A DNA stretch of 64,000 bases from Coprinopsis marcescibilis (taxonomy: Eukaryota > Basidiomycota > Agaricomycetes > Agaricales > Psathyrellaceae): NCBI GenBank assembly GCA_004369085.1, contig ML210237.1, forward strand, positions 47,732 to 111,731. The letters run 5' to 3'. A program made the translations under genes and the position numbers. Shown piece after piece: positions 1-9,860 of the stretch (positions are counted from its first letter, which is position 1; the number at the start of each line of letters is the position of its first letter). The notes under the pieces are model-generated. The model ran no database searches and was not told the DNA's origin. It saw nothing but the letters and a program-made list of their open reading frames with translations.

Positions 1-839
1 TCTGCGAATACGAGGAGAATTATCGGGTTGCCTGCTTTGACCTGTTCTGGAAAGAAGGCAAGACAATCACCCTCGATGGGTCATTGCCTTCATTTTACGA
101 AAGGCAAAGTATGCAAGCCCCCGCAGCGGCAGTTGTCCCTATACCCCAGAACAGTACCATCGCTCATTCACCACCAGTTGTCCCAGTTGGCCAGTCACGG
201 CTTCCCCCTTCGTCATCTCCTCATTTTGATGACCTCCCAACACCCCCATCATCAAACGCGTCTCCGCATCTGCTTCCAACAGAAGCAAAACCCAAACCCA
301 AACGCCGGCATCAGAAGCGGATGGTTGATCTGGGAGGGGAATCCTCGGGTACAAACACAATGGCGAGTGTACATTTGAAGACACACTCAGAGGATGTCCA
401 CAAAACATCGCGGTCGACGAAGGGTAAGAAGGTCCAGAAGGCAGGAAAGATCGAAGTTCCTGCGCCAGAGCGGGAATCTGTCCAAACAGACATCCCTGTC
501 CCGCCATCTCAAAACCTCGGACGTCGTGCAAGGCACAGCCGATACCAAACAGAATACCAACCATCTAGTCCTCCACCGGTTGGAGAAATGGATGTAGCTC
601 CGCTGTCGCCGTTCCCTGCTCGACAGAACTCCATAGTTACCCCTTCCTCGAAGTCCGCACTGCGGCGGGCGCGACAGAGCGCGTCAATGTATGAGCCAGC
701 ACCGAACAACACGGGGGAAGCGCCTGGCCACAGAGATGGAGCGGAGGAATATCGACGTAGAATTGAAGCGCTCAAGCAGGACATGGGGGATGGATGGCTG
801 AAAGTGTTTAGTCAAGGAGAGTTGAAGTCACCGAGCTAA
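1..839 (+). CDS. 3' end of an unrecognised, low-complexity protein gene (5' end outside the window)
   Basis: One frame is open from base 3 to the TAA at 837-839, giving about 278 C-terminal residues. The gene starts upstream of the window. The first residues contain an aromatic stretch (ACFDLFWKEGKTITLDG); the rest is Ser/Pro/Arg-rich and probably disordered. Two basic patches stand out (LGRRARHSRYQTEYQPSSPP and SALRRARQS). The end looks like a short amphipathic helix (EEYRRRIEALKQDMGDGWLKV). I do not recognise the family. The basic, Pro-rich tail recalled shugoshin-type tails, but the diagnostic shugoshin motif is not visible, so I do not call it. No intron signals are needed in the visible part. 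Confidence covers the coding call only. Confidence 0.6.
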   Translation, partial: CEYEENYRVACFDLFWKEGKTITLDGSLPSFYERQSMQAPAAAVVPIPQNSTIAHSPPVVPVGQSRLPPSSSPHFDDLPTPPSSNASPHLLPTEAKPKPKRRHQKRMVDLGGESSGTNTMASVHLKTHSEDVHKTSRSTKGKKVQKAGKIEVPAPERESVQTDIPVPPSQNLGRRARHSRYQTEYQPSSPPPVGEMDVAPLSPFPARQNSIVTPSSKSALRRARQSASMYEPAPNNTGEAPGHRDGAEEYRRRIEALKQDMGDGWLKVFSQGELKSPS

Positions 840-864
840 TTCATTAAGCGCTTGTAATTATAAT

Positions 865-874
865 ATCACGTGAT
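865..874. promoter_or_regulatory. 10-base palindromic E-box (ATCACGTGAT) upstream of ARF1
   Basis: A perfect palindrome with a CACGTG core lies about 170 bases before the ARF1 start codon, in the 204-base gap after the first gene. It matches the yeast Cbf1 consensus RTCACRTG. Function is inferred. Confidence 0.4.
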
Positions 875-1043
875 TAGGTTTAACTGTTATTTTATTGGGT
901 TTTGAAAATAATTGGAAATGAATTTGGTGGATTATACTACCTGACGATATCCGGTCTTGTGGCCAGTCAATTCAGTCCTTCGCGTCGCTCCTTACTGCTG
1001 TCCAGTTCTTTCTATCTCTCAATTCTACCTTATAACTGCAAAC

Positions 1044-1860
<817 letters not shown>

Positions 1861-2370
1861 GGTCCTACGCACCGTTTCCTTATGTTACGCCCGTGGCATG
1901 CATTTCTTTCTTCTTTCCTTTGGAATCCTTTTTTTTCTCTTGTATATCTTATCCCTTTGAATACCCCTTCTTTTTACCCTCTACCTCATACTCATGACCA
2001 CAAACACGTCTGCACGTATGAATCGGACGTCCTCCTCCTACATGCCTATCACTCTTTGTTCCGTAATAAAGCGGAATGTTTTGCTCCGAATCCGTTCGCT
2101 ACTGGTTGTTAATATTCGGTGGACGATGCAGTTCACTGGTTAATAGAGTCCATTCAAACTCACTGTCTCTTGTTCGATACCTGAACGAAGTATGTAACGC
2201 ATGTGTTTGCAACGTTACGATGGCGGCGTTACATACGAGTCTACTAGCGGCCATCTTGGTGCCTATTTGATGTCGTGCTCATTGAGTGATCTAGCAACAT
2301 CTTTTCACTTTGCGACATCCGGCCGTACTAAAATGCTGGGGTTCACGTCCCTTTTCTCCCAACCACTACG
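1861..2370. other. Intergenic: ARF1 3' region and cysteine synthase promoter
   Basis: 510 bases without a supported gene. It begins with a pyrimidine-rich stretch (about 1906-1980) consistent with a 3' UTR, followed by mixed sequence leading to the cysteine synthase ATG. Short open frames here look random. No repeat or tRNA was seen. Confidence 0.5.
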
Positions 2371-3716
2371 ATGTACTCTGCTCTCCGAACGGTCATTAGA
2401 CGACGCGGCTTCGCCACCAATGCAACTGTGAACGGGTTCGATGGGGCCATTGGCAATACTCCCCTTGTATGGCTGGCAATTTACTGTCGGCCGAAGCCTT
2501 TCTGACTACTTTCGTATTACCAGATCTATTTGAAGGGCTTGTCAGAGCGTATTGGCTCTCGCATTTATGGCAAGGCCGAATTCCAGAACCCTGGAGGCAG
2601 CGTCAAGGACCGAGCTGCACTTGGCCTCGTTAGCAATGCGGAGAAGCAGGGGTTGTGCGTAGCTCCCGGCTTTAGTTTGCCTCGGTGCGCTCATAGGATA
2701 TTTCTAGGTTGAAACCGGGAGGAACCGTTGTTGAGGGTACAGCTGGAAACACCGGAATTGGCCTTGCTCATGTCTGCAGAGCTAAGGGATACAAGTGTGT
2801 GATCTACATGCCCAACAGCCAGGTACGCATTCTATCGTTTTCGAAAATGGCAGTATGCTCATCAGGGTTACCACAGAGTCAAGAGAAAATTGACCTCTTG
2901 AAGATGCTTGGAGCAGATGTTCGACCTGTTCCCGCTGTTGCTTATGAAAACCCCAAAAATTACAACCACCAGGCGAAGGAGTACGCAGAGTCGATTCCTA
3001 ACGCGGTCTGGACGAACCAGTTCGACAATACCGCCAATGCTCAGGCGCACTACGAGACCACTGGTCCTGAGATCTGGCAACAGACCGGAGGAAAGCTGGA
3101 CGCGTTCATTTGTGCGACTGGCACTGGCGGCACTCTTGCTGGTGTTGGCCGATACCTCAAGGAGAAGAGCAACGGAAAGACGCAGATCTGGATTGCTGAC
3201 CCTCCCGGCAGCGTGTTGACGAGCTACGTTAACAGCGGCGGCAAACTCAATGAGCGTTCAGGAGGCTCTATTACAGAAGGTATGTTCTCTGGCAAGATAC
3301 GTTGTGACAATGCATCTTAGTTTGTGATCTTCAGGAATTGGCCAGGGACGTATCACCGATAACTTGGGCACTTTTGTCAAACAGGTAGACGGCGCGTTCA
3401 CCGTCCCAGATGAAAAGTCAATTGCTATGTTGTACGACTTGTTGGATACCGAGGGTCTCTACCTCGGTGCCAGCTCAACGTTGAATGTTGTGGCAGCCTA
3501 CGAGCTCGCACAAAAGCTCGGAAAAGGTGACTACCCAACGTTCCCTCATGCGGAGCCACTTCTGACAGTCTTTTTCTAGGATCGTCCGTGATCACCGTCC
3601 TTTGCGACGGTGCATATCGCTACCAGAGTCGTCTGTTCTCGAAGACGTGGCTGGAAAGCAAGGGTTTGCTGAGTGCTATTCCAGACCATCTTAAGAAGTA
3701 CGCCGTTCTGGATTAA
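2371..3716 (+). CDS. Cysteine synthase (O-acetylserine sulfhydrylase type), probably mitochondrial
   Basis: PLP-dependent beta-replacement enzyme that makes cysteine from O-acetylserine and sulfide. The start ([17 protein letters not shown]) is Arg/Ser-rich without acids, a typical mitochondrial presequence. Exon 1 is 2371-2466 and the next exon begins at 2524, in frame. Visible motifs: the PLP lysine motif [13 protein letters not shown] (K about 60), the substrate loop [12 protein letters not shown], the phosphate-binding loop [13 protein letters not shown] and a C-terminal [16 protein letters not shown]. No CBS pair or heme domain is present, so it is CysK-like rather than cystathionine beta-synthase. 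It belongs to the fungal mitochondrial cysteine synthase group. With the APS kinase at the other end of the window it represents sulfur assimilation, but the two are not clustered. Confidence 0.92.
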
Positions 3717-3843
3717 CCAGGCGCCTGCCTCCCATAATCTTTACTTTGTAACCACTGTACTTGATTCTGTGAGTGGGGTAATAGGATTAATGTAAAATAT
3801 ACCATATATGCAAGATAGTCTAAGGATGCGAAAGCTCTACGTT

Positions 3844-4501
3844 CTAGCTCGGTGGAGGTGTTGTCGTCGATGATGTTGGCTGCGGAGGCGGTGGTGGTGG
3901 GGCTTCCGGTGCGGATCCTGACAGTTTTAGTTCTGCTTCCCAACGTTCCTTTGCTCTGAAAACCTTTGACTGGAGGTAATGAGAGTGCGTTGGAATAGCC
4001 GCTTGCTTGCCAGTCACCGGCTTCACCGGCTTTTCTGGCTTTGCTGGAGGCGAATTTGCTTTGAAGAGATGCTCATAGTTCTGAGGCGCGGCCAATGTTG
4101 GAAAGAATTGCAAGATGAACAAAGATTGAGCACACCTTTAGAACCTGTTCCATGGGAGTATCCTTCTTGACGTTCAGAATCAATTGGGCCTCGTCAATGG
4201 TCATCCGGTGTTGACGAGTTAGCTGGTCTGTAGGCGACGTTGAGGTAGCGTTGCCAACACCTGCAGCATCCGATGCCAGAGCTGCCTGTTGCGAAGATTT
4301 GACATCTAAACACGATATAAGTTTGACTGGGACGTAGATTTCAGATATAGGTCACACTTTTGGCAGCCTGCCTTCCGGCTTCGTAAAAGGCCCTCCCAAG
4401 CGCTTTACTGCCAGAGACAAGAATGTTGACGAGGATCCTGGGGGAAGCCTGTATATAGCGTGTCAATATCGTCACAATGCCCGCAGAGTCCAACATACCA
4501 T
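3844..4501 (-). CDS. PAM16: Pam16/Tim16, J-like subunit of the mitochondrial import motor
   Basis: Pam16 is a degenerate J-domain protein that holds Pam18 at the TIM23 channel on the matrix side of the inner membrane. The first coding exon is only the ATG (4499-4501); a GT..AG intron follows and the second exon starts ASPRILVNILVSGSKALGRA, the usual Pam16 N terminus. Then come MTIDEAQLILNVKKDTPMEQ and NYEHLFKAN...HYLQSKVFRAKERWEAEL, the J-like region, which lacks the HPD motif as expected. Two more introns are readable near 4324-4355 and 4079-4136. The C-terminal tail is unusually rich in Pro/Thr (PPPPPPQPTSSTTTPPPS) compared with short yeast Pam16. It diverges from RPA43 over 155 bases. Confidence 0.93.
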
Positions 4502-4656
4502 TGACGAAACCACGGAACAAGCTGTAGTAGGAACTTGAGCCAGTGTCACAGTGATGATTGGCAGCCCGAAAATTCAAGCACGTGACGGTCGACTGGACGG
4601 TCTGCCGAAAAATTGGAGTCTTGCTTATATTGCTCGACGCTCGTATAACTTTTGAA
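4502..4656. promoter_or_regulatory. Bidirectional promoter of PAM16 and RPA43 with an E-box at 4579-4586
   Basis: 155 bases separate the two start codons. CACGTGAC at 4579-4586 is roughly midway (71 bases from RPA43, 78 from PAM16). On the other strand this reads GTCACGTG, the RTCACRTG consensus. Confidence 0.5.
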
Positions 4657-5752
4657 ATGGCGCCCAATTCCACAAGTCATTCCAGAAAAAAGCGGCCAGC
4701 AGAGGGTGAGTCAACCCAGCCAACGAAAAAGCTGAAGAAGATCCAGCAAAATGGAAAAGGGAAGGAGAAACGACACGACTCAGAGTTCCAGATCGTATCG
4801 ACAACGCTCTCGCTTTCTGTCCCTCCAATATTTGCAAGAAAGCCTGTATCTGGGGTTGAGGAGATGCTGGACTCACTGATAATGAGGTGCGTGTATGTTT
4901 TCTATATTATACACCTCTTCAATGACACAACCCCTAGATATATCCCCTCCCTGGAGGGTGTAGTCGTCGCCCACTCAGATCTCGAGTTTCTGTCTGACAC
5001 TGCTGCGATAAAGGGAGACTGTCCCTTCATGATATGCGATGTTAAATTCAATGCAACCGTCTGGAAGCCTAGAATTGGTATGAAAATGAGTGAGTTTCAA
5101 AGCCTGGTCCTCGCGCAGTCATCTGAATTGAAATTGCAAGAGGGTAGAATAATCCTGTCCTCCCCCGATCACATCTCCCTCCTTGTCCACCGCACATTCA
5201 ACGTATCAATACCACGACACCACATACCGTCCTCTGTCTGGGAATTTGAGTACGGTCCTGCAGAGAACGATCCGGAGTTCGGGCCAGAATCTGAGGAGGA
5301 AGGTGAGGGAAGTGCTGGCAGCGAAGAGGCCAGCACAGGGAAATGGGTGCACCACTCTTCTCGCGAACGACTTGGATCACCCAACGGGAATGTGGAATTC
5401 ACGGTCGTCGGGTATGCCTCCAAGATCCCAGAACGTATGATCCTGAACTTAATATCCTGTTAGATTGACTGTGGCCAACGAAATGCTTTCTCTCGTCGGT
5501 TCAATTCAAGAAGACCCATTCTCCGAAGCACACAAGATATACCCCACAGCTACAACGAGCGCCAACAAAAATTCGACTGCCGCTGTTGAACTGTCTGATG
5601 TAGTGGAAGACGAAGATTCGGAAAGCGACGAGGAAGATACCTTACGCTTGTTGAAGCGCAAGGCTGTCCCTACCACACGACTAGAAGTAAACAACGCAAA
5701 AGTGACCGCAAAGCCCAAGAAGAAAAAGCGGAAAGTAGGTACAGATAGTTAG
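4657..5752 (+). CDS. RPA43: RNA polymerase I subunit A43 (Rpa43)
   Basis: Pol I stalk subunit; with A14 it forms the counterpart of Rpb4/Rpb7 and contacts the initiation factor Rrn3. The start is MAPNSTSHSRKKRPAEGES, a basic N terminus. The conserved Rpb7-N-like region reads YIPSLEGVVVAHSDLEFL...GDCPFMICDVKFNATVWKPRIGMKM and is followed by an OB-fold region (GRIILSSPDHISLLVHRTFNVSIPR). An acidic insert and a C-terminal KPKKKKRKV tail look like a disordered, nucleolar-type end. Two introns are readable: about 4887-4939 (joining IMR to YIPSL) and about 5412-5463 (joining VVG to LTVANEML). Length is about 330 residues, normal for fungi. Confidence 0.9.
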
Positions 5753-5888
5753 CACACGCTGCTTCTGGTCACAATATACCTGTTACTATTCATTTGAGAA
5801 GGAGACTGTCTATGCGAGACACTTAATCACTGAGCTAAAACTATTTTCGATGATCCAACTCGGTTAAGAAAAGAATCACTAGCTTGAA

Positions 5889-5976
5889 GGCGCTACCAGG
5901 GTTCGAACCTGGGTTTCGGGAAATTATCCGATAGAAAGATCAGAATCCCGAGTGATAACCACTACACTATAGCGCC
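5889..5976 (-). tRNA. tRNA-Gln(CUG) with a 17-base intron
   Basis: The minus strand folds as a cloverleaf: acceptor GGCGCTA/TAGCGCC, D arm GTGTAGTGGTTATCAC, anticodon stem CGGGA/TCCCG with loop TTCTGA-T (anticodon CTG at 34-36), and T arm CCCAGGTTCGAACCCTGG. A 17-base intron sits after position 37, the canonical site. The mature part (71 bases) is identical to the copy at 20287. The body resembles yeast tRNA-Gln, not tRNA-Glu, despite the shared D arm. Confidence 0.93.
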
Positions 5977-6092
5977 ATGTACCCAAAACGCAGGCTGATG
6001 TATCCGTCGTCCGGCGATTGCGAAAATCCGATTATATACAAATTGAATACAACGATATTATACACATAATAAGCAGTAGAGAACCATATGCG

Positions 6093-8182
6093 TCAATGTT
6101 TGCTTGCGATGTATGGGGAGACAATTAGAGGGAGTTGGCTGCCATCTCGGTATTTTCCAGCGATGTATGGTCTCGTCAGGACCCTGGCGACAATTAGCAC
6201 CCATATATCTGTGTAAACGTGTCTCAAGTGCTTACACGTTCGATTTGATGATCTTGTCCTCCGTGGATTTGAACACGAATCGAGTAAGCAAGATGTAGAG
6301 GAATGTTTTAATCTCGATCATCGAGAATCGCATCCCAATACATGACTAGATAAAATTCCGCTTAATCCTGAGTCGCAAAAGGATGTGCAAAGGGTGCTTA
6401 CCCTTGGGCCTGCAGAGAACGTGAGGGTGTTTGCAAAAAGGCCAGGGAGTTTACTTGCTGCCTCAGGAAGGTCGTCCCACCTGTCTGGGCTGTAGTATTG
6501 CAAATTAACCGATTGCAAAGGGTGTGGCTGATTTACAATCGCTTACTTGAACTCCCATGCATCCGGCCCCCAAAACTCTTTATCGAGGTTGAACCCTTCG
6601 ACTGCGACATGTATGAAACTACCTTTTGAGATAGATACACTTTTCTTGACATCTGTAGAACCGTCGGCTAGCTTTACGGGATACATGGTTGGTATTTCAT
6701 CGTCTTCCGTGGCAACTCTGATTGATGAATGAACTGGGGGCACCAATCTCACGGACTCTTGAATGATGTTGTGGAGAAGCGGCAAGTGCGAAAGGGTCTC
6801 GTTCATGCTCTGAATCTCGTCCTCGTTGAGGTCTGATACGTCTGTAATCTGGTCAGGGAAGGCGTCGAGTAACTCGGCCCTGAGACGATCTTGAGCTTGG
6901 GGATTCTCGGCCAAGAGCCAGAGCGTCCATGTGAGGGTAAGGGACGAAGTGTCGGAGCCTGCAAACATGAACGTGTTGACGTTGTTGAGTATATCTTCGT
7001 CTGAGATCCGCTGGTCCTCCGGAAGGTCAACAGCGACGTTAGACTTCACTATCGTAGCTTGTTAGTAGGAATGGGAAAGGTTGGGCGTAATTACTGACGC
7101 AGCAAGCTCAGTAGATCTCTTCCTTGGTACGGCTTGCCTGACTTTTGACCCTCTTCTATTTTACGCTTTTTATCTTGAATTAATTCGCCTGCCACCTTGC
7201 GGATGACGTTCTGGCACCGATCTACTGTTCGGGATACGTTGTTGGGCTAGAGTATGAAGTGAGAATTGACTCGGTTTACAGTGAGTAGATCACGGACGAA
7301 TATCTTGAACCACCAAGGTGCGTAAATCGAGAGAATTGTCGAAAATTCTGAGCCTTGGGATATGGCAACTTCAAACATATCCTTGTATGCACTGAATAGC
7401 TCGTTCGTTTCATTCTGAATGGCATTGAACTGATAATCGAAGCCTGCATTCGAGTTGGTACGCGGTCAGAGAGAAATGATAATTGTCACTCACCAGCAAC
7501 CCCAATAACGTCAAAGGTGGCGCGGCTAATCCAGTGACACACGTCGATGACCTTTCCGTCCTCCTCCAAGTGCTCCGCTGAAATCATTTCCGTCCATTTG
7601 TCCTTGAGTTCCGTTCCCTTTTTGAAGACAAGAGGTACCAGTTTCCGTAAGTTCTGAATGGAGAAGGCGGGGGTTGCGACTCTGCGCTGTCGCTTGTGGA
7701 CTTGACCTTCTGCAGCCAGCATCCCGCAGCCGATCATGCTTGTGATCAAGGCCCTTGACTGCCATGGCTTCTCGTACAGGCTGGAGTTTTTAAGAACGTG
7801 CGAGACAGAGAGTGGGTCCAGCGTCAAGAGTCGTTCATCCAGCTGCGGTGTTGTTGGGATTTGAACATTTCAGATGGTTCTAGCAACACTTACAGGGCCA
7901 ACACCGCGGATGCGAAAGGACCTCCCGAAGTGGTGGACATATGTCTCATGGGCGCGGGGAGAAACAGAGGGACTTGAGACTTGACAATTAACGATATTCC
8001 ATTGCTGAAATACGAGCCTCGCACCTCATGACCGGCTGGAGATTGGACTTGAACAGTCCGCCGGGGTTGGGCCCTGCTAACCTTAACAAGGGATTGAACC
8101 TAGGCCTCAGCAAGAGCTGGTAAGCGACATATGCCAGCAAGCATGCGACTAGCAGCATCACAGAGTTGAGAACTGAGAACAT
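6093..8182 (-). CDS. Cytochrome P450 monooxygenase (membrane anchored)
   Basis: Heme-thiolate monooxygenase of the ER; substrate unknown. The N terminus has a membrane anchor (VMLLVACLLAYVAYQLLL) followed by a Pro-rich hinge (RPRFNPLLRLAGPNPGG). Downstream are the C-helix region HKRQRRVATPAFS, the I-helix oxygen-binding motif FMFAGSDTSS, the K-helix ExxR in IIQESVRLVPPV, and the heme loop. The heme loop is split by an intron (about 6346-6401): FSAGPR joins SCIGMRFSMIEIK, giving the invariant Cys. A further intron (about 6185-6243) leads to a last exon ending NVVLTRPYIAGKYRDGSQLP...ASKH. Many short introns divide the rest. It resembles the large basidiomycete CYP4-like expansions (CYP5037/CYP5150 type), but I do not assign a subfamily. 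All key residues are present. Confidence 0.92.
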
Positions 8183-8321
8183 TGGAGGATGAAAGAAACG
8201 GATAGATCAAGGTCCATAATGTGGATTGGGCTTTATTGTTACAGGAAGCTTGACAAGACAATAACAAGCCCAGTGATGGTCCAGCCAGCTGTGCAATAAT
8301 TAATGGTTCTCGTGATCACGA

Positions 8322-9608
8322 TCATTGATGCCGGCGCTTCTGCAGCGCTAGACTCTGGTTGATCTCATCCTCCAACTTGTGCCAGAATACAGAAGGCTCC
8401 AGGTGTAAAGGGGGCAGCGGAAACTTCCCTAGGTCTATCGACGTCTCGCTCGTGCTCGAACCGACCGTGAACAGGCTAAGCGTGCTCGGCTGGGTCACGA
8501 TTAACGCTGGAATCTCTGTCTTTTTGGCCTTTGCGGAACTTGCTGCTGGCGACTTGTGGACCTGGATACATGGAGCTGTTTTGGACCTCGCTATCTTCTT
8601 CGTATCCGCCTCGTCCATTCTTCTGGTCTCGACAACCGAGAGCCTCTTTTTGAATACTATTGGAATCGCCTCCTCGGTCACACTCGTCGAAAGACTGACC
8701 AGAAACCCTTTCATAATCTCCAGACTTTGGGTCTGGCCGCGTTTGACCTCGTAGATCATGTCGGTGTCTTCCGTAACATCCTGGCTCGTCTCTTCAAGTT
8801 CATACTCGCATTCGTCACCTTCAAGTGATGTGATTGAAGAACCGAATGAGGATCCGGAATGGTGTATATGTTCGAATGGCTCGATTTCGAGTTCCGTTCC
8901 GTCCGTGGACAGGGAGGTGTCCGAATCTTGCCGTGGGTGTTGTACCCAGCTCTCTCTTCGACTATCCTCGTTGACGATCTCTAACAGACTGTTTAGCTTC
9001 TGCGCATATTCTACTTCTTCTTTGGCAGATGACTCTCCCTGCTCCTCTTCCTCTTCGACCTCCTGGACAACACATAGTCTTGTTGAGGAAGTCTTTGCGG
9101 CTCTTAGAGGAGGAGCAAAGCAGGGGTGACTCCAGGTCTTGGAACGTGGCACCGATAGTAGCATTCGCTTGTCCTCGTTCCGGCGGATTCCTGCCTGGTC
9201 TTTTTGCGGAAGTGAAAGAGTATCGCTCGGCAGTCGAAGGTGTTGGTTGACTTGTTCGCTAGTCATCTCCGGCGGGACAATCGTGACGTTGTAAGTTGAT
9301 GCCGGCCTTGCTCTATAACGTTTCTGCCATGTCCCACCAGAGATCAACGTCATCCCGAACCCAAGGAATAAGATCAATCCTGTAAGGGCCAGGGCAACGA
9401 TGAAAGCTGGATCATTTATCAGATGCGAGGCATTCGAGGGCGGTTGGTAGTTGGGGCCGAGTTCTCGAGAGTGTTCGATCCTTGGCGACACCCGAACGTT
9501 AGTGCGGCTCCTTACACCAATGTCAGCCTTGTCCGCGAATCCACAAGCAAAGCTCATGAAAGTGAACCGCGGTGTTAAACCGTGACATGGCGCGGTACTG
9601 GGAGGCAT
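8322..9608 (-). CDS. Unrecognised single-pass membrane protein with a long acidic tail
   Basis: About 428 residues in one exon from the ATG at 9606-9608. The open frame continues upstream only to a TTG, so the ATG was chosen. A single hydrophobic segment, AFIVALALTGLILFLGFGMTLI, lies near residue 70 and is followed by a basic stretch (TWQKRYRARP). By the positive-inside rule this suggests a cytosolic C-terminal tail. The tail is Ser/Glu-rich (VQEVEEEEEQGESSAKEEVE), probably disordered, and ends LEPSVFWHKLEDEINQSL. No signal peptide or known domain is visible. I do not recognise the family. An upstream exon cannot be excluded. Confidence 0.7.
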   Translation of the reverse strand: MPPSTAPCHGLTPRFTFMSFACGFADKADIGVRSRTNVRVSPRIEHSRELGPNYQPPSNASHLINDPAFIVALALTGLILFLGFGMTLISGGTWQKRYRARPASTYNVTIVPPEMTSEQVNQHLRLPSDTLSLPQKDQAGIRRNEDKRMLLSVPRSKTWSHPCFAPPLRAAKTSSTRLCVVQEVEEEEEQGESSAKEEVEYAQKLNSLLEIVNEDSRRESWVQHPRQDSDTSLSTDGTELEIEPFEHIHHSGSSFGSSITSLEGDECEYELEETSQDVTEDTDMIYEVKRGQTQSLEIMKGFLVSLSTSVTEEAIPIVFKKRLSVVETRRMDEADTKKIARSKTAPCIQVHKSPAASSAKAKKTEIPALIVTQPSTLSLFTVGSSTSETSIDLGKFPLPPLHLEPSVFWHKLEDEINQSLALQKRRHQ

Positions 9609-9860
9609 GGCTACTCGTTGTTGGTGTTGGTGTTGGTAGGTTGGGTTGGGCAACGTCCATTGCAAGCTCTCGCAAGGTGGCTAACCGACATTTTAACTTG
9701 AAAGAGGCTGACATACTTTGGACATAAGTCCAGGCTCATTTCAGTTTTGACGAGTTGATTATATGACAGATAAATAATAATTGTATATGACGTGGTATAA
9801 ATACATTGTGAAAAGGATGCCGTGTCTGTTATTGTAAGAAGGGATCGCCCAAGTCGTCTA

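Noticed and set aside
1..839. Shugoshin C-terminal part
   Set aside because: Basic, Pro-rich tail is suggestive, but the conserved shugoshin C-terminal motif is not readable.
5889..5976. tRNA-Glu instead of tRNA-Gln
   Set aside because: The D arm is shared with Glu tRNAs, but the 5-base anticodon stem CGGGA/TCCCG places CTG at 34-36, and the body matches Gln.
8359..9250. Plus-strand open frames inside 8322-9608
   Set aside because: Mirror frames of a Ser/Glu-rich coding region on the minus strand; no start context or motifs.
6093..9608. Secondary metabolite cluster around the P450
   Set aside because: Neighbours are a tRNA, an unrecognised membrane protein and an elongation factor; no backbone enzyme or tailoring genes.
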